A DNA stretch of 50,283 nt from Planctomycetota bacterium (GTDB lineage Bacteria > Planctomycetota > Phycisphaerae > UBA1845): the NCBI GenBank assembly GCA_024275565.1, contig JAJRYY010000178.1, positions 1 through 50,283 of the forward strand, read 5' to 3'. Below the pieces are notes generated by a model. The model was given only the letters and a program-made list of their open reading frames with translations, did no database searches and was not told where the DNA came from. Position numbers and translations under genes: made by a program. Shown here piece by piece: positions 1 through 8,185 of this stretch (its first letter is position 1; the number at the start of each line of letters is the position of its first letter).

Positions 1-55
1 GCCGACGCCAGCAACGCCGACGCCAGCAACGCCGACGCCAGCAACGCCGACGCCG
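1..55 (+). repeat. 15-bp tandem repeat in the rpsI 5' region
   Basis: The unit gccgacgccagcaac occurs three times exactly (1-15, 16-30, 31-45), followed by a partial fourth copy, and may continue outside the window. A 15-bp unit preserves the reading frame and encodes PTPAT in the rpsI frame. Confidence 0.9.
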
Positions 56-553
56 GAAGCACCGCCAGCCGTTGTGGCGATGGGGACACCCATGCCCGGG
101 TTTGCGACCGGCGGACTGTCGGCGACGCCTGCCACCGATAACGTCGTAAAATCCAGAGGTCCGAAGTACGGATATTACTGGGGGACCGGTCGTCGTAAGG
201 CTGCCGTCGCCCGCGTCCGCATCCGTGAAGGTTCTGGCAAGTTTGAAATCAACAAGCGTCCGCTCGACAATTTCTTCTGCGTCACGCGTGACCGCGAGGA
301 CATTATAAAACCGCTCCTCGCCGCCGATTGCAAGAAGAATATCGACGTGTTCGTAAACGTGGGTGGAGGTGGAACCACGGGCCAGGCTGGCGCGATCGTG
401 CTGGGTCTTGCCAGGGCGCTGATGAACTTCAATCCTGACTATGAAACATCCCTGCGTGAAGGCAAATTCCTCACGCGTGACAGTCGACGCGTAGAGCGTA
501 AGAAGTACGGTCAGCGTGGTGCGCGCCGTCGCTTCCAGTTCTCCAAGCGTTAA
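2..553 (+). CDS. rpsI: 30S ribosomal protein S9 (uS9), 5'-truncated by window edge
   Basis: Small-subunit ribosomal protein whose C-terminal tail reaches toward the P-site tRNA. The uS9 fold begins near the YWGTGRRKAAVARVRI stretch (about nt 170-230). It continues through the glycine-rich VNVGGGGTTGQAGAIVLGLARA segment in two parts and ends in the hallmark RRRFQFSKR tail. The reading frame stays open leftwards to the window edge. A GTG at 74 is therefore only an internal candidate start, and the gene probably begins outside. Upstream of the domain the frame encodes tandem PTPAT repeats followed by an Ala/Pro/Gly-rich linker, an N-terminal extension absent from the roughly 130-residue bacterial norm. 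A perfect intrinsic terminator follows the stop codon. Whether the repeat extension is translated, or translation starts at 74, cannot be settled here. Confidence 0.95.
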   Translation, partial: PTPATPTPATPTPATPTPEAPPAVVAMGTPMPGFATGGLSATPATDNVVKSRGPKYGYYWGTGRRKAAVARVRIREGSGKFEINKRPLDNFFCVTRDREDIIKPLLAADCKKNIDVFVNVGGGGTTGQAGAIVLGLARALMNFNPDYETSLREGKFLTRDSRRVERKKYGQRGARRRFQFSKR

Positions 554-568
554 GCGATACGAATCTCA

Positions 569-607
569 AAAGACGCACAACACCCCGCGTGTTGTGCGTC
601 TTTTTTT
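569..607 (+). terminator. Intrinsic terminator after rpsI
   Basis: A 15-bp perfect stem (aaagacgcacaacac / gtgttgtgcgtcttt) with a 5-nt loop is followed by an unbroken run of T residues. It starts 15 nt past the rpsI stop and should end that transcript. The T-run ends immediately before the next ORF. Confidence 0.95.
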
Positions 608-628
608 ATGCGCGGTATAGTGACGTTT

Positions 629-1687
629 ATGCAACCACCACCGCCGAAACACGAATCGCTCACCCACACCATCGCCCAGTTTGCAAACCAGAACGACCGC
701 GACGCACGCTGGCCGGCTGAGTCCGTCGACCTGCTCAAAAAATCCGGAGTCTTCCAGGGGATCATCCCAGAGCAGTACGGCGGAGCAGGACACAAGCCAA
801 CAGAAATGCTGCTGGCATACGAAGCCGTCGCCCGAGGATGCCTCTCGACTGCACTGGTTTTCACCCAGCACGATGCAGCCGCAGACATCATCATCACCGG
901 CGACAATCAGGACCTGAAAGATCGACTCGCTCCACAGCTCGCCAAGGCAGAATTGCAGCTTACGGTCGGCATCAGTCAGCTCACCACTTCGCATCAGTCC
1001 GGAACGCCAGCCATGTCCGCGACCTGCGACGATCAATGCGTCACATTCTCAGGACTCATGCCATGGGTCACCGCCGCAGCAAAAGTAGACATGATCGTGA
1101 CAGGCGGCGTCACGCCCGACCGGAAGCAAATCCTGGCAGTCATCCCCACCGACGATCCCGGGATTTCGATCGATGCTCCTATGGAAACCGCAGCCGTACA
1201 GTCCAGCTACACGACAGCCGTCCATTGCAAGGGCGTGATCGTCTCGACTGCTGACATCATCCGAGGACCAGCCGAAAAAGCGCTCGCCATCCGATCGACC
1301 GTTCGCCCACTCGTCGTAAGTGCGACGGGAATGGGGTTGGCAGGTGCGATGGTGGACGCGCTCGACGACATCCTCCCCCGCCGATCGCCCGAGCTGGCCA
1401 GCTTTGGTACGAAATGCCTCGATCAATACCACGCCGTCCGCCAGAGACTTTACGCAGCCGCAGACGCACTGTCAGATTCCAAGGCGGAACCCTCCAACGC
1501 CGTCGTGCGGTCAGCCGTGAACGACCTCGTCATCCGCCTGGCCATCACGCTCACCACGCTCGCGAAGGGTTCCGGCTACCTCCGATCGCACCCTGCCCAG
1601 CGACTCGCAAGGGAAGCCATGTTCTTCCTAGTCTGGTCCGCCCCCGAATCCGTCCAGACCCAGACCCTCCACAACATCCTCGACTAA
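629..1687 (+). CDS. Acyl-CoA dehydrogenase family protein (short form)
   Basis: A flavoprotein-like enzyme of the acyl-CoA dehydrogenase superfamily, about 352 residues. The N-terminal helical domain shows the family pattern (GVFQGIIPEQYGGAG, then LLAYEAVARGCLSTALVF). A middle beta domain follows (GISQLTTSHQ ... FSGLMPWVTAA), and a helical C-terminal domain ends in HPAQRLAREAMFFLVWS. The usual C-terminal catalytic-base segment is not evident, and the protein is shorter than typical ~380-residue dehydrogenases. It may therefore be a non-canonical oxidase, hydroxylase-like or desulfurase-like member, and the substrate is unknown. The frame also allows an ATG at 608, directly abutting the rpsI terminator. 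I prefer the ATG at 629, 9 nt after a TATAGT box (614-619), which could give a leaderless or near-leaderless message. Confidence 0.75.
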   Translation: MQPPPPKHESLTHTIAQFANQNDRDARWPAESVDLLKKSGVFQGIIPEQYGGAGHKPTEMLLAYEAVARGCLSTALVFTQHDAAADIIITGDNQDLKDRLAPQLAKAELQLTVGISQLTTSHQSGTPAMSATCDDQCVTFSGLMPWVTAAAKVDMIVTGGVTPDRKQILAVIPTDDPGISIDAPMETAAVQSSYTTAVHCKGVIVSTADIIRGPAEKALAIRSTVRPLVVSATGMGLAGAMVDALDDILPRRSPELASFGTKCLDQYHAVRQRLYAAADALSDSKAEPSNAVVRSAVNDLVIRLAITLTTLAKGSGYLRSHPAQRLAREAMFFLVWSAPESVQTQTLHNILD

Positions 1688-1690
1688 AAT

Positions 1691-1757
1691 GTAGCCAGCC
1701 CCTTTTTCAAGTAGCCCAGCCACTTTTTCACGTAGCCCAGCCGCCCCCGGCTGGGGA
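1691..1757 (+). repeat. GTAGCCCAGCC tandem/hairpin repeat
   Basis: Three roughly 21-bp units begin gtagcc(c)agcc (1691, 1711, 1732). The first two end in ctttttca. The last ends in a cccagccg/cggctggg hairpin. It lies just after the acyl-CoA-dehydrogenase-like gene and could also act as a weak terminator. Confidence 0.7.
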
Positions 1758-1822
1758 CGCTGAGGCCGGCACGTCTATGCCCACTCACACTCGATGGAGC
1801 CAGGTAGGGTCCGCTGTGCCGT

Positions 1823-1864
1823 GTTTAAGGGGACATGTTTAAGGGGACATGTTTAAGGGGACAT
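1823..1864 (+). repeat. Three 14-bp tandem repeats (gtttaaggggacat)
   Basis: Exact units lie at 1823-1836, 1837-1850 and 1851-1864. The last runs into the aaggggacattctacttta motif that is repeated again at 2170. Confidence 0.9.
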
Positions 1865-1918
1865 TCTACTTTATTATGTATTATGGGCCGTCGAATATGT
1901 GTGGCATGCAGTTACACC
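1855..1918 (+). repeat. Direct repeat copy A (ggggacattctacttta element)
   Basis: This copy matches 2170-2226 almost exactly over about 57 bp, except for a 7-bp slippage insertion (tattatg) near 1879. Copy B overlaps the 3' end of the asparagine synthetase gene, so copy A carries a second copy of that gene's stop-codon region. Confidence 0.85.
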
Positions 1919-1927
1919 CCGTACACC

Positions 1928-2023
1928 GGGTGCCACTGGCGGCATGCCCGCCGGTACGTTTCTCGAAGGAAACAGGTAGGGTACGCTGCGCCGGGTGCCA
2001 CTGGCGGCTTGTCCGCCAGTGCG
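1928..2023 (+). repeat. Paired GGGTGCCACTGGCGG hairpin elements
   Basis: Two related palindromic elements lie at 1928-1958 and 1993-2023. Each begins gggtgccactggcgg and closes with ccgcc(a/g)gt. In the second, cactggcgg pairs with ccgccagtg across a 5-nt loop. Both are followed by a tcgaagga motif, so the larger unit is about 65 bp. I read them as REP-like intergenic repeats. No gene is evident in 1688-2219. Confidence 0.7.
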
Positions 2024-2096
2024 TGTGTCGAAGGAGTGCCAATACTGAGTCACTGCACAAACCCAACGTATGGCAGATCGTTCTTACGCAGTGTGG

Positions 2097-2116
2097 CCCA
2101 CCTCTTCAGAGGTGGG
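2097..2116 (+). repeat. Palindrome shared with 5400-5419
   Basis: The stem cccacctct/agaggtggg has a 2-nt loop. A closely matching inverted copy, including the flanking gtggc, occurs at 5400-5419 in another intergenic gap. The two lie on either side of the asnB and GT4 genes. Confidence 0.75.
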
Positions 2117-2169
2117 GAACCCGAAGATCAACGATCACACCTGCAATAACCGTAATAACAAAGGGAAAA

Positions 2170-2226
2170 AAGGGGACATTCTACTTTATTATGGGCCGTC
2201 GAATATGTGTGGCATGCAGTTACACC
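2170..2226 (+). repeat. Direct repeat copy B overlapping the asnB stop codon
   Basis: This is the second copy of the 1855-1918 element. It spans the TAA stop of the minus-strand asparagine synthetase (2220-2222), which places the 3' end of a gene inside a repeat. Confidence 0.85.
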
Positions 2227-4127
2227 TTGTACGCCCGACACCAGTGCTCGAAGACCAGCAGCGACCATATCTTCCGACTCAAATCACGCATCCCGCGCTG
2301 ATGGCCGTCGATGATCCCCTCCACCACCGACCGCTTGAAATAAACCGAACTCCGAGACGACGGTGATAGCAGCATATCCCGCGCCATCCCCTCCATGCCC
2401 CCACGGAACCAATGCTTCGTCGGCAGACCAAAACCCGTCTTCTTCCGCTCGATCACCTCACGCGGAATCCGATCCGCCAGCACCCGCTTCAAGATCGCCT
2501 TGCTCACCCCGTCACCATCCAGCTTCAGACCGGCAGGACACCGATTCGCAAATTCGATCACCTTGTGATCCAGAAACGGCGGCCTCGTCTCAAGCGAATT
2601 CTGCATCGACATCCGGTCAGCCTTCACCAGAATATCATCCGGCAGATACGTCTTCTGATCCGCATACTGCAACGTCGAAACAATGTCCCGCCCATCCCCG
2701 CCAAAATACGGATCCAGAAACGCAGTCATCGCACGATCACTCTCCCGCACATCCCCAGAGAGAGTACGCATCGCATCAGCCACAGAAAACACACCCACAG
2801 AATCCAGATACCGCCGCGCCCCGTCAGAACCGACCCGACCCAGCAACCCCTTTCCCCACATCGCCTGCGGCATGACAGCCGAGACCGACCCGCACAACAC
2901 CTTCCGCACGCCAGCCGGCGCCCAGTCCGTATAACGATAGCTCAACGCTTCGCGATACCGCGAATACCCCGCGAAGGCTTCGTCCGCTCCATCGCCCGTC
3001 AGACAAACTTTTACGTGCTTGGCAGCCTCACGACACACATAAAACGTCGGCAACGACGAGGGATCGGCAAACGGCTCATCCAGATGCCAGACCACATCGG
3101 GCAAAACCCCAATATCATGATCCTTCACCGTGATCTCATGATGCTCCGTCCCATACCGCTCAGCCGACAGCCTCGCCACGCTCAGCTCGTTCAAGTCCCC
3201 CTCCGCGAACCCAACGCTGAACGTCTTCACCGGCTTGTCGAGCGCCAAACTCGCCAGCGCCACCATGATGGCTGAGTCCACCCCGCCGCTCAGCATCACC
3301 CCCACCGGCACATCCGACCGCAGGTGCAGACGCACTGCATCCTGTAGCACTTCATCAAGCTCTGCTTCATAATCTGCATCAGTCCGGGTGCCCCCCTCCT
3401 GGCACTCCATCTCAACATCCCAATACCGCCGAATCGTCACACGCCCATCCCGCCACCGCATCGTGTGTCCCTGCGGCAGCTTCTCGACCCCCTTCAGAAT
3501 GCACCGATCCCCCGGAATGTAGCCATATGTCAGATACTCACCCAAGACCCGCGTATCCACCTCGCGCTTTACGCCCTTGTCGCAGACGACTGCTTTCAGC
3601 TCACTGGCGAAGATCAGTCGGTCGCCCTGCGATCTGTCGCCGTGCGATCGAGCATTGTGCGATCGATCATTTTGCGTCCAATAAAACAGCGGTTTGATCC
3701 CAAGTCGATCCCGCGCCAAAAACACGCTCTGGTCGTGGCCATCGTAGATTGCGAATGCGAACATACCGCGCAATTTTTCTGCGCACGCCTCGCCAAATTC
3801 CTCGTAGGCGTGAAGTATCACTTCAGTGTCGGAACTTGTCTGGAAGGTGTGGCCTCGGGATTTGAGGTCGGCCATCAATTCGACATAGTTGTAGATTTCG
3901 CCGTTGAAGACGATGCCGATTTTTCCGTCCTCATTGTAAATGGGTTGATCGCCCCCCTCGAGGTCGATGATGGAAAGTCGGCGATGCCCGAGTCCGATAT
4001 TCCCTCGGATGAGATATCCCTCGCCATCGGGTCCGCGGTGGGTGAGCGTATCTGTCATCTCGCGAAGGAGCGATTCGGATACGGCTGCACTTGAATCTGT
4101 CATGCAAATTCCGGTGATGCCACACAT
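2220..4127 (-). CDS. asnB: Asparagine synthetase (glutamine-hydrolysing), copy 1
   Basis: A class-II glutamine amidotransferase. The N-terminal Ntn domain hydrolyses glutamine, and the C-terminal PP-loop domain adenylates a carboxylate and transfers ammonia to it. The catalytic Cys2 follows the initiator Met (MCGITGI). The glutaminase motifs THRGPDG and FNGEIYN are present, and the ATP PP-loop SGGVDS sits at residues 280-285. The length, 635 residues, suits the family. Residues about 153-170 form an Arg/His/Asp-rich insertion (RSHNARSHGDRSQGDR) just before the conserved LIFASELKA segment, where relatives have a short loop. In a locus with UDP-glucuronate genes, the acceptor could be a uronic acid carboxyl rather than aspartate; this is inference. 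The stop codon lies inside a repeat. Confidence 0.93.
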   Translation of the reverse strand: MCGITGICMTDSSAAVSESLLREMTDTLTHRGPDGEGYLIRGNIGLGHRRLSIIDLEGGDQPIYNEDGKIGIVFNGEIYNYVELMADLKSRGHTFQTSSDTEVILHAYEEFGEACAEKLRGMFAFAIYDGHDQSVFLARDRLGIKPLFYWTQNDRSHNARSHGDRSQGDRLIFASELKAVVCDKGVKREVDTRVLGEYLTYGYIPGDRCILKGVEKLPQGHTMRWRDGRVTIRRYWDVEMECQEGGTRTDADYEAELDEVLQDAVRLHLRSDVPVGVMLSGGVDSAIMVALASLALDKPVKTFSVGFAEGDLNELSVARLSAERYGTEHHEITVKDHDIGVLPDVVWHLDEPFADPSSLPTFYVCREAAKHVKVCLTGDGADEAFAGYSRYREALSYRYTDWAPAGVRKVLCGSVSAVMPQAMWGKGLLGRVGSDGARRYLDSVGVFSVADAMRTLSGDVRESDRAMTAFLDPYFGGDGRDIVSTLQYADQKTYLPDDILVKADRMSMQNSLETRPPFLDHKVIEFANRCPAGLKLDGDGVSKAILKRVLADRIPREVIERKKTGFGLPTKHWFRGGMEGMARDMLLSPSSRSSVYFKRSVVEGIIDGHQRGMRDLSRKIWSLLVFEHWCRAYKV

Positions 4128-4143
4128 TTAGCGTGATCCTCCG

Positions 4144-5334
4144 CTATGCATACTTGGCCTTGGGTGTCACCGGTCTGGTGGGTCCATGACTTAGGGTCAA
4201 TTCCTTAAAGAGCGCTTCGTAGGCATCGACGGCTGCTTTTACGGTGTGGTTCGTGCGAAAGTATGCGTGGCCAGCGTCGCCCAGTCTGGAGCGTAAATCA
4301 GCGTCGCCGCAGATTTTCTGCACTGCTTCCACTGTTTCGGAGACCGTGTTGCATGCGATGCCCAGCCCATGCTCAGCGGTGATGCCATCTGGGTCGCAGG
4401 TGGTGATGACGGGTATTTTTCGGGACCATGCTTCCAGGAACGTGTTTGGGAAGCCTTCTGACTGGCTGGTGTTTATGAGGACGTCTGCGCGCTCGTAGTA
4501 GGCTCCCACCTGCCGATGCGGGATGTATCCGTGGAGGGTTACATTTTTCAATCGAGCAGCTCGTTCCTTGAGTGCTATTATTGAGTCGTTGAGTCCGTCA
4601 CCGAGGACATCGAATGTCACATTTTGTATTTTTTCGTCTGATTGTATTTTCTCTGCCACGTCCAATAAAAACCCAAGTCGCTTTTCGGTGGCGAACCGAC
4701 CCAGCCAGAGAAGTCTTCGGCCACTGCGCTCGACAGTGTTGTCCACTGGATCGGGTTCTGGAATGCAACTTCTGATGATCGTGGATGGGACGCTGAAGTT
4801 TCTGGTGAGCATCTGCACCTGCGACCGTGTCTGTGCGACGACGGCGTTCGCATGGTGCAAGCCCCATTTGAAGGGTATTCGTTCTCTAAGGGATGGACAA
4901 TGTGGTAACTCCGGGATGCACTCTTCGTCATGCCCCACACTGTATACGAAGGGTCTTCCGTGCATACTGCTGAATGCTGCCACGACGCCTGTCACGGTGT
5001 CGCAGGTCCGCTGGTAATAGATGTCGGCGTCTGCCCGACGCATCGCCCGCCAGAGGCCTGATGCTCTTGGATGGAAGAAACGCATGAGCGGCAGGCCTGC
5101 ATCCTCGGGGTATGCCCGGAAGACGCGTATGCCGTCGATCTCCTCGGCGTCTGGCTGACCGTGGTCCAGTGTGACGAACCGTATGGGGTATCCACGGCGT
5201 GAAAGCTCCCTTGCGATTCGGACCTGCTGTACCTCTGCGCCGCCGATGTGACTGATGTCGTCTCTGCCTGATAGGCAGGCGTATGCTTTTACAGCGACGA
5301 AGCAGATACTTGGTTGGTCTGAGTGCTGGGACAA
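4144..5334 (-). CDS. Glycosyltransferase family 4
   Basis: A GT-B fold retaining glycosyltransferase of 396 residues. The N-terminal half has the acceptor-side GGAEVQQVRIARELSRRG motif. The C-terminal Rossmann half contains RRLLWLGRFATEKR, and the nucleotide-sugar-binding EX7E element is SEGFPNTFLEAWSRK. No membrane segment or signal peptide is apparent, so it should act at the cytoplasmic face of the membrane on a lipid-linked glycan. It lies 16 nt upstream of asnB copy 1 in the direction of transcription. Donor and acceptor cannot be read from sequence. Confidence 0.88.
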   Translation of the reverse strand: MSQHSDQPSICFVAVKAYACLSGRDDISHIGGAEVQQVRIARELSRRGYPIRFVTLDHGQPDAEEIDGIRVFRAYPEDAGLPLMRFFHPRASGLWRAMRRADADIYYQRTCDTVTGVVAAFSSMHGRPFVYSVGHDEECIPELPHCPSLRERIPFKWGLHHANAVVAQTRSQVQMLTRNFSVPSTIIRSCIPEPDPVDNTVERSGRRLLWLGRFATEKRLGFLLDVAEKIQSDEKIQNVTFDVLGDGLNDSIIALKERAARLKNVTLHGYIPHRQVGAYYERADVLINTSQSEGFPNTFLEAWSRKIPVITTCDPDGITAEHGLGIACNTVSETVEAVQKICGDADLRSRLGDAGHAYFRTNHTVKAAVDAYEALFKELTLSHGPTRPVTPKAKYA

Positions 5335-5369
5335 TATTCTAACATTCTCTCATGATGCGTTCATTGCTT

Positions 5370-5387
5370 GGCAGGCAATAGCCTGCC
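5370..5387 (+). repeat. GGCAGGC/GCCTGCC hairpin
   Basis: A 7-bp perfect stem with an AATA loop lies in the 169-bp gap between the GT4 and sulfotransferase genes. Read on the minus strand it starts gtagggcagg, like the element at 50069. Confidence 0.7.
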
Positions 5388-5399
5388 CTACGGAACTTC

Positions 5400-5419
5400 C
5401 CCACCTCTGAAGAGGTGGG
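5400..5419 (+). repeat. Palindrome shared with 2097-2116 (inverted copy)
   Basis: The stem cccacctct/agaggtggg here has a GA loop. With its flank it matches the reverse complement of the 2097 element. Downstream, degenerate units (ggtgaggtggg, ggtgaggcggg, ggtgaggcg) extend the repeat to about 5475. Confidence 0.75.
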
Positions 5420-5503
5420 CCACCCAAGGTGAGGTGGGGTACGCGTGGTGAGGCGGGCCACCCGTGGTGAGGCGTGGTCCGTACGCGGAGTCTACCTTTG
5501 CTG

Positions 5504-6478
5504 CTAAACTACGCCAGCCAATGGTTGCGGGACGGTCGCCTGGATTTCTTCTACCATTGATGAGAATTTCCTCAGTACATCATTTACAGATTTTTGTTCT
5601 GCTTCGCTCAGGTTCTTCTTCCATTTGTTGCGGGTGGAACTGTCCATCTGCTCGGGGACTGCCTGTAAATCCACATCCGTCACGCCCCCAAATTCCGCGA
5701 TCCGAGAGACGACGCCTCGCGGGTCGTCGCAGAAGTCGTGGTAATGGATGGTCATTTTCATATCGTCTGGTGTGTCGCGTAAATCTGTGACGATCATATG
5801 GTTCAATCGTACCCAGGACTCCGGAATTCTGGCAAAGCCTTCGCCCGGATAGTATCGCGACGCGTCTGTGTGCTCCTGGTGAAAGGCTTTCGTATCTGCA
5901 TGCTCGAGGCAGCCGGGCATGAGGCGTGGGCGTTTGATGAGTCCGCCGAGTCGCTTTCGGGGTGCATAGTTCGGAAGGTTGTCTGGATCGACGGGAATGA
6001 CGGACCAGCAGGGTCGCTCGCAGTCTGGCCAATAGGAGTGGAAGGGGACTTCGTAATGCGGATCTGCCTTGAGTGCGGATTGCATGACGAGTTTTGTGCT
6101 TGCGGCTGTGCCGTGACAGTCTCGTATGATGTGTATGATTTTTGCGTTCGGGAGCATCGCGCGTACGAATGAGGTTTTGTTTGCCAGGTGCGGACACTTG
6201 CTGACGATGTGTTTTCCTGTGCTGGTGCGATTTGCGACATATTCCGCGATGCGTTTTTTCAATTCAGGCGTTGCGTCGTCGGCGGTTGCCCCCTTGCAGT
6301 ATGTTCCGCTTTTGGCGCTTCCCATCCAGCATCCGAACTGCTGCCAGAATGTACGGGCTTCGAAATCCAGGTCGTCAAAATCGATTGACGACCGATAAGC
6401 GTCCCGCAGGGTATCGGCCAATATCGTTGTTCCTGATCTGATACAGCCGATGCAAATGATTGGTGCTGGTGTTGACAT
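5504..6478 (-). CDS. Sulfotransferase family protein 1
   Basis: A predicted PAPS-dependent sulfotransferase of 324 residues. The 5'-phosphosulfate-binding loop is CIGCIRSGTTILADTL near the N-terminus. The 3'-phosphate-binding element is KIIHIIRDCHGTAAS about 115 residues later, the usual order and spacing. I chose the ATG at 6478 because GGAG sits 8 nt upstream and the P-loop should be close to the N-terminus. The frame allows earlier starts up to 6526 (TTG). Likely role: adding sulfate to the polysaccharide made by the locus. A glycolipid acceptor is possible. Confidence 0.82.
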   Translation of the reverse strand: MSTPAPIICIGCIRSGTTILADTLRDAYRSSIDFDDLDFEARTFWQQFGCWMGSAKSGTYCKGATADDATPELKKRIAEYVANRTSTGKHIVSKCPHLANKTSFVRAMLPNAKIIHIIRDCHGTAASTKLVMQSALKADPHYEVPFHSYWPDCERPCWSVIPVDPDNLPNYAPRKRLGGLIKRPRLMPGCLEHADTKAFHQEHTDASRYYPGEGFARIPESWVRLNHMIVTDLRDTPDDMKMTIHYHDFCDDPRGVVSRIAEFGGVTDVDLQAVPEQMDSSTRNKWKKNLSEAEQKSVNDVLRKFSSMVEEIQATVPQPLAGVV

Positions 6479-6556
6479 CACAGATGCTCCATACACTATC
6501 CGTCCGTAGTTCATACGATCTTCCAAGGTACTATCGTCACGATCGGTGGTGCGACG

Positions 6557-8185
6557 TTACGCGCCGCGACTTCTTATCTTGCCCACGATTTTGCACTTTA
6601 TCTCATCGGGTAATGCGAAGAACCAGTATACGATGAGTAATATCGGTCCTCCAGCGCCCACTCCTGCCAATAGAGAGGTGAGGGGCTGGTCCTGGAACTT
6701 CCATCTTGCTGCGAGCAGGATCGCGATGAAAGGCATGCCGGCGATGGCGGGTCGGACGATACTCTGCAGGGCATAGGTTCCTATTGATGCGCTGGTGGCG
6801 CGACATCCTGCGAGGGGGAATACGATTCCATGCACGATTGCGAGTGGGATTACCATGGCGTAGGCAGCTCCCTCCACGCCCCATTCCCAGTGGTATACGA
6901 AGAGGACCGATAGTGCGACTGTGAGGAATGCTCCTGCCAGTGATGCGATCGATGCCAACCCATGTGCTCCGACGCCCATGAGTATATGCCACGTTCCTCG
7001 CTGGGAGAGGAAAGGCAGGAATCCCAGCCCCAGGATCGTCAGGACTTTCTGGTCTGCGTAGTCCGGTCCCATCCATACCGTTAATAGTGGTGATCCCAGG
7101 CAGAGGAATACACTCACGATCGGCAGGACGAGAAACAGTCCGCCGCGTGTGCCGCTGATGAGCAGGCGTCCCAGTTCATCCTTCGATCCGGATTCGTAGA
7201 GTTCGCCTGCTTTGGGGACCAGTACGCGTGCGAAGCCCATGACGAATCGCGTTGCGAACTGGATCAGTGCTCTGGGGCGGGCCAGTAGTGGGACCACACC
7301 GATGCCACAGACTTTGGTGAGCATGATGATGACTGCCTGGTATGTGATGAGAGTGGCCAATGTGTTCGCCATGGTTTTGGTTCCATATCCGGCGATTTCC
7401 TTCATGACGGGCCAGTCGTTCCATCGGGGTGTGAATTTTATTTTCGGGCAGAGTCTTCTTGCGATCATGCGTTTTGCGATCATGTCTCCAAGCTGTCGTA
7501 GAACGACCAGGCCGCCCATGATCTCCAGGCCTCCGCCGCACAACAATGCTACGAAGAACCCTGAGACCATCAACACGTCCACAGCGATTTCCACCTTGTT
7601 TAGCAGATCGAACCGATGAACGCCTACAATCACGCCTCCGAAAAGCTGTATGAACATCTGCAATGATGCGGCGAATCCCATGGCGAGTACCATCAACTGC
7701 GTCAACTGTTGAATTTCAACGGTTTCCTTGCTGGTCATCCATGGTGTGTAGTATGCGGCGCCCAGGGTGATTGCGGCTGCTAGAGTTGAGGTGATGATTA
7801 CCAGCGAGGATGTCGATGCAATTTTCCGATTCAGCTCGGTCCAGTTTTCTGATGCTCTGAAGCGCGAGACGTAATGCCCTACCGAGGATGCCATGCTGAA
7901 AGAACTCATGGATATCATTGAGCGAATCATCCATGCGAAATCCCAGACGCCGAGCTGGACCTGTCCGAGCGTATCGCCGAGCAAGCGTGGTAATACAAAT
8001 CCGCTGGCGACCACTACGAACTGACCTGCCCAGTTTGCGAGGACGTTTTTTGCGAAGCGTGCTGACTCTGCACCCTTTGCAGTGTTCTGATTGACGGGTT
8101 TTGATGCTCCGCCTGGACCTGCTTCCGGGGATGGCGTATCCGGGGATGATGCACCTGAGGCTGATCCTGCTACCGGTGTCAACAT
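6557..8185 (-). CDS. Polysaccharide flippase (Wzx/MVF-type membrane protein)
   Basis: An integral inner-membrane protein of 542 residues with about 12-14 hydrophobic segments spread over its length. The first, WAGQFVVVASGFVLPRLLG, begins near residue 52, after a soluble Pro/Ser/Gly-rich N-terminal tail. The pattern fits the MATE/MVF/polysaccharide-transporter superfamily, which flips undecaprenyl-linked repeat units to the periplasm. Its start overlaps the asnB copy 2 stop by 7 nt (ATGTTGA), indicating translational coupling. With the Wza/Wzc pair and an O-antigen-ligase-like gene it completes a Wzx/Wzy-type pathway. Confidence 0.85.
   Translation of the reverse strand: MLTPVAGSASGASSPDTPSPEAGPGGASKPVNQNTAKGAESARFAKNVLANWAGQFVVVASGFVLPRLLGDTLGQVQLGVWDFAWMIRSMISMSSFSMASSVGHYVSRFRASENWTELNRKIASTSSLVIITSTLAAAITLGAAYYTPWMTSKETVEIQQLTQLMVLAMGFAASLQMFIQLFGGVIVGVHRFDLLNKVEIAVDVLMVSGFFVALLCGGGLEIMGGLVVLRQLGDMIAKRMIARRLCPKIKFTPRWNDWPVMKEIAGYGTKTMANTLATLITYQAVIIMLTKVCGIGVVPLLARPRALIQFATRFVMGFARVLVPKAGELYESGSKDELGRLLISGTRGGLFLVLPIVSVFLCLGSPLLTVWMGPDYADQKVLTILGLGFLPFLSQRGTWHILMGVGAHGLASIASLAGAFLTVALSVLFVYHWEWGVEGAAYAMVIPLAIVHGIVFPLAGCRATSASIGTYALQSIVRPAIAGMPFIAILLAARWKFQDQPLTSLLAGVGAGGPILLIVYWFFALPDEIKCKIVGKIRSRGA

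Noticed and set aside
1823-1864. Possible CRISPR array
   Set aside because: The 14-bp units abut directly with no spacers, so this is a simple tandem repeat.
1855-2226. Intact insertion sequence around the repeats
   Set aside because: No transposase frame is present in the interval. Only short repeats are seen.
2412-3275. 287-residue plus-strand frame inside asnB copy 1
   Set aside because: A basic, motif-free product complementary to the PP-loop domain of asnB.
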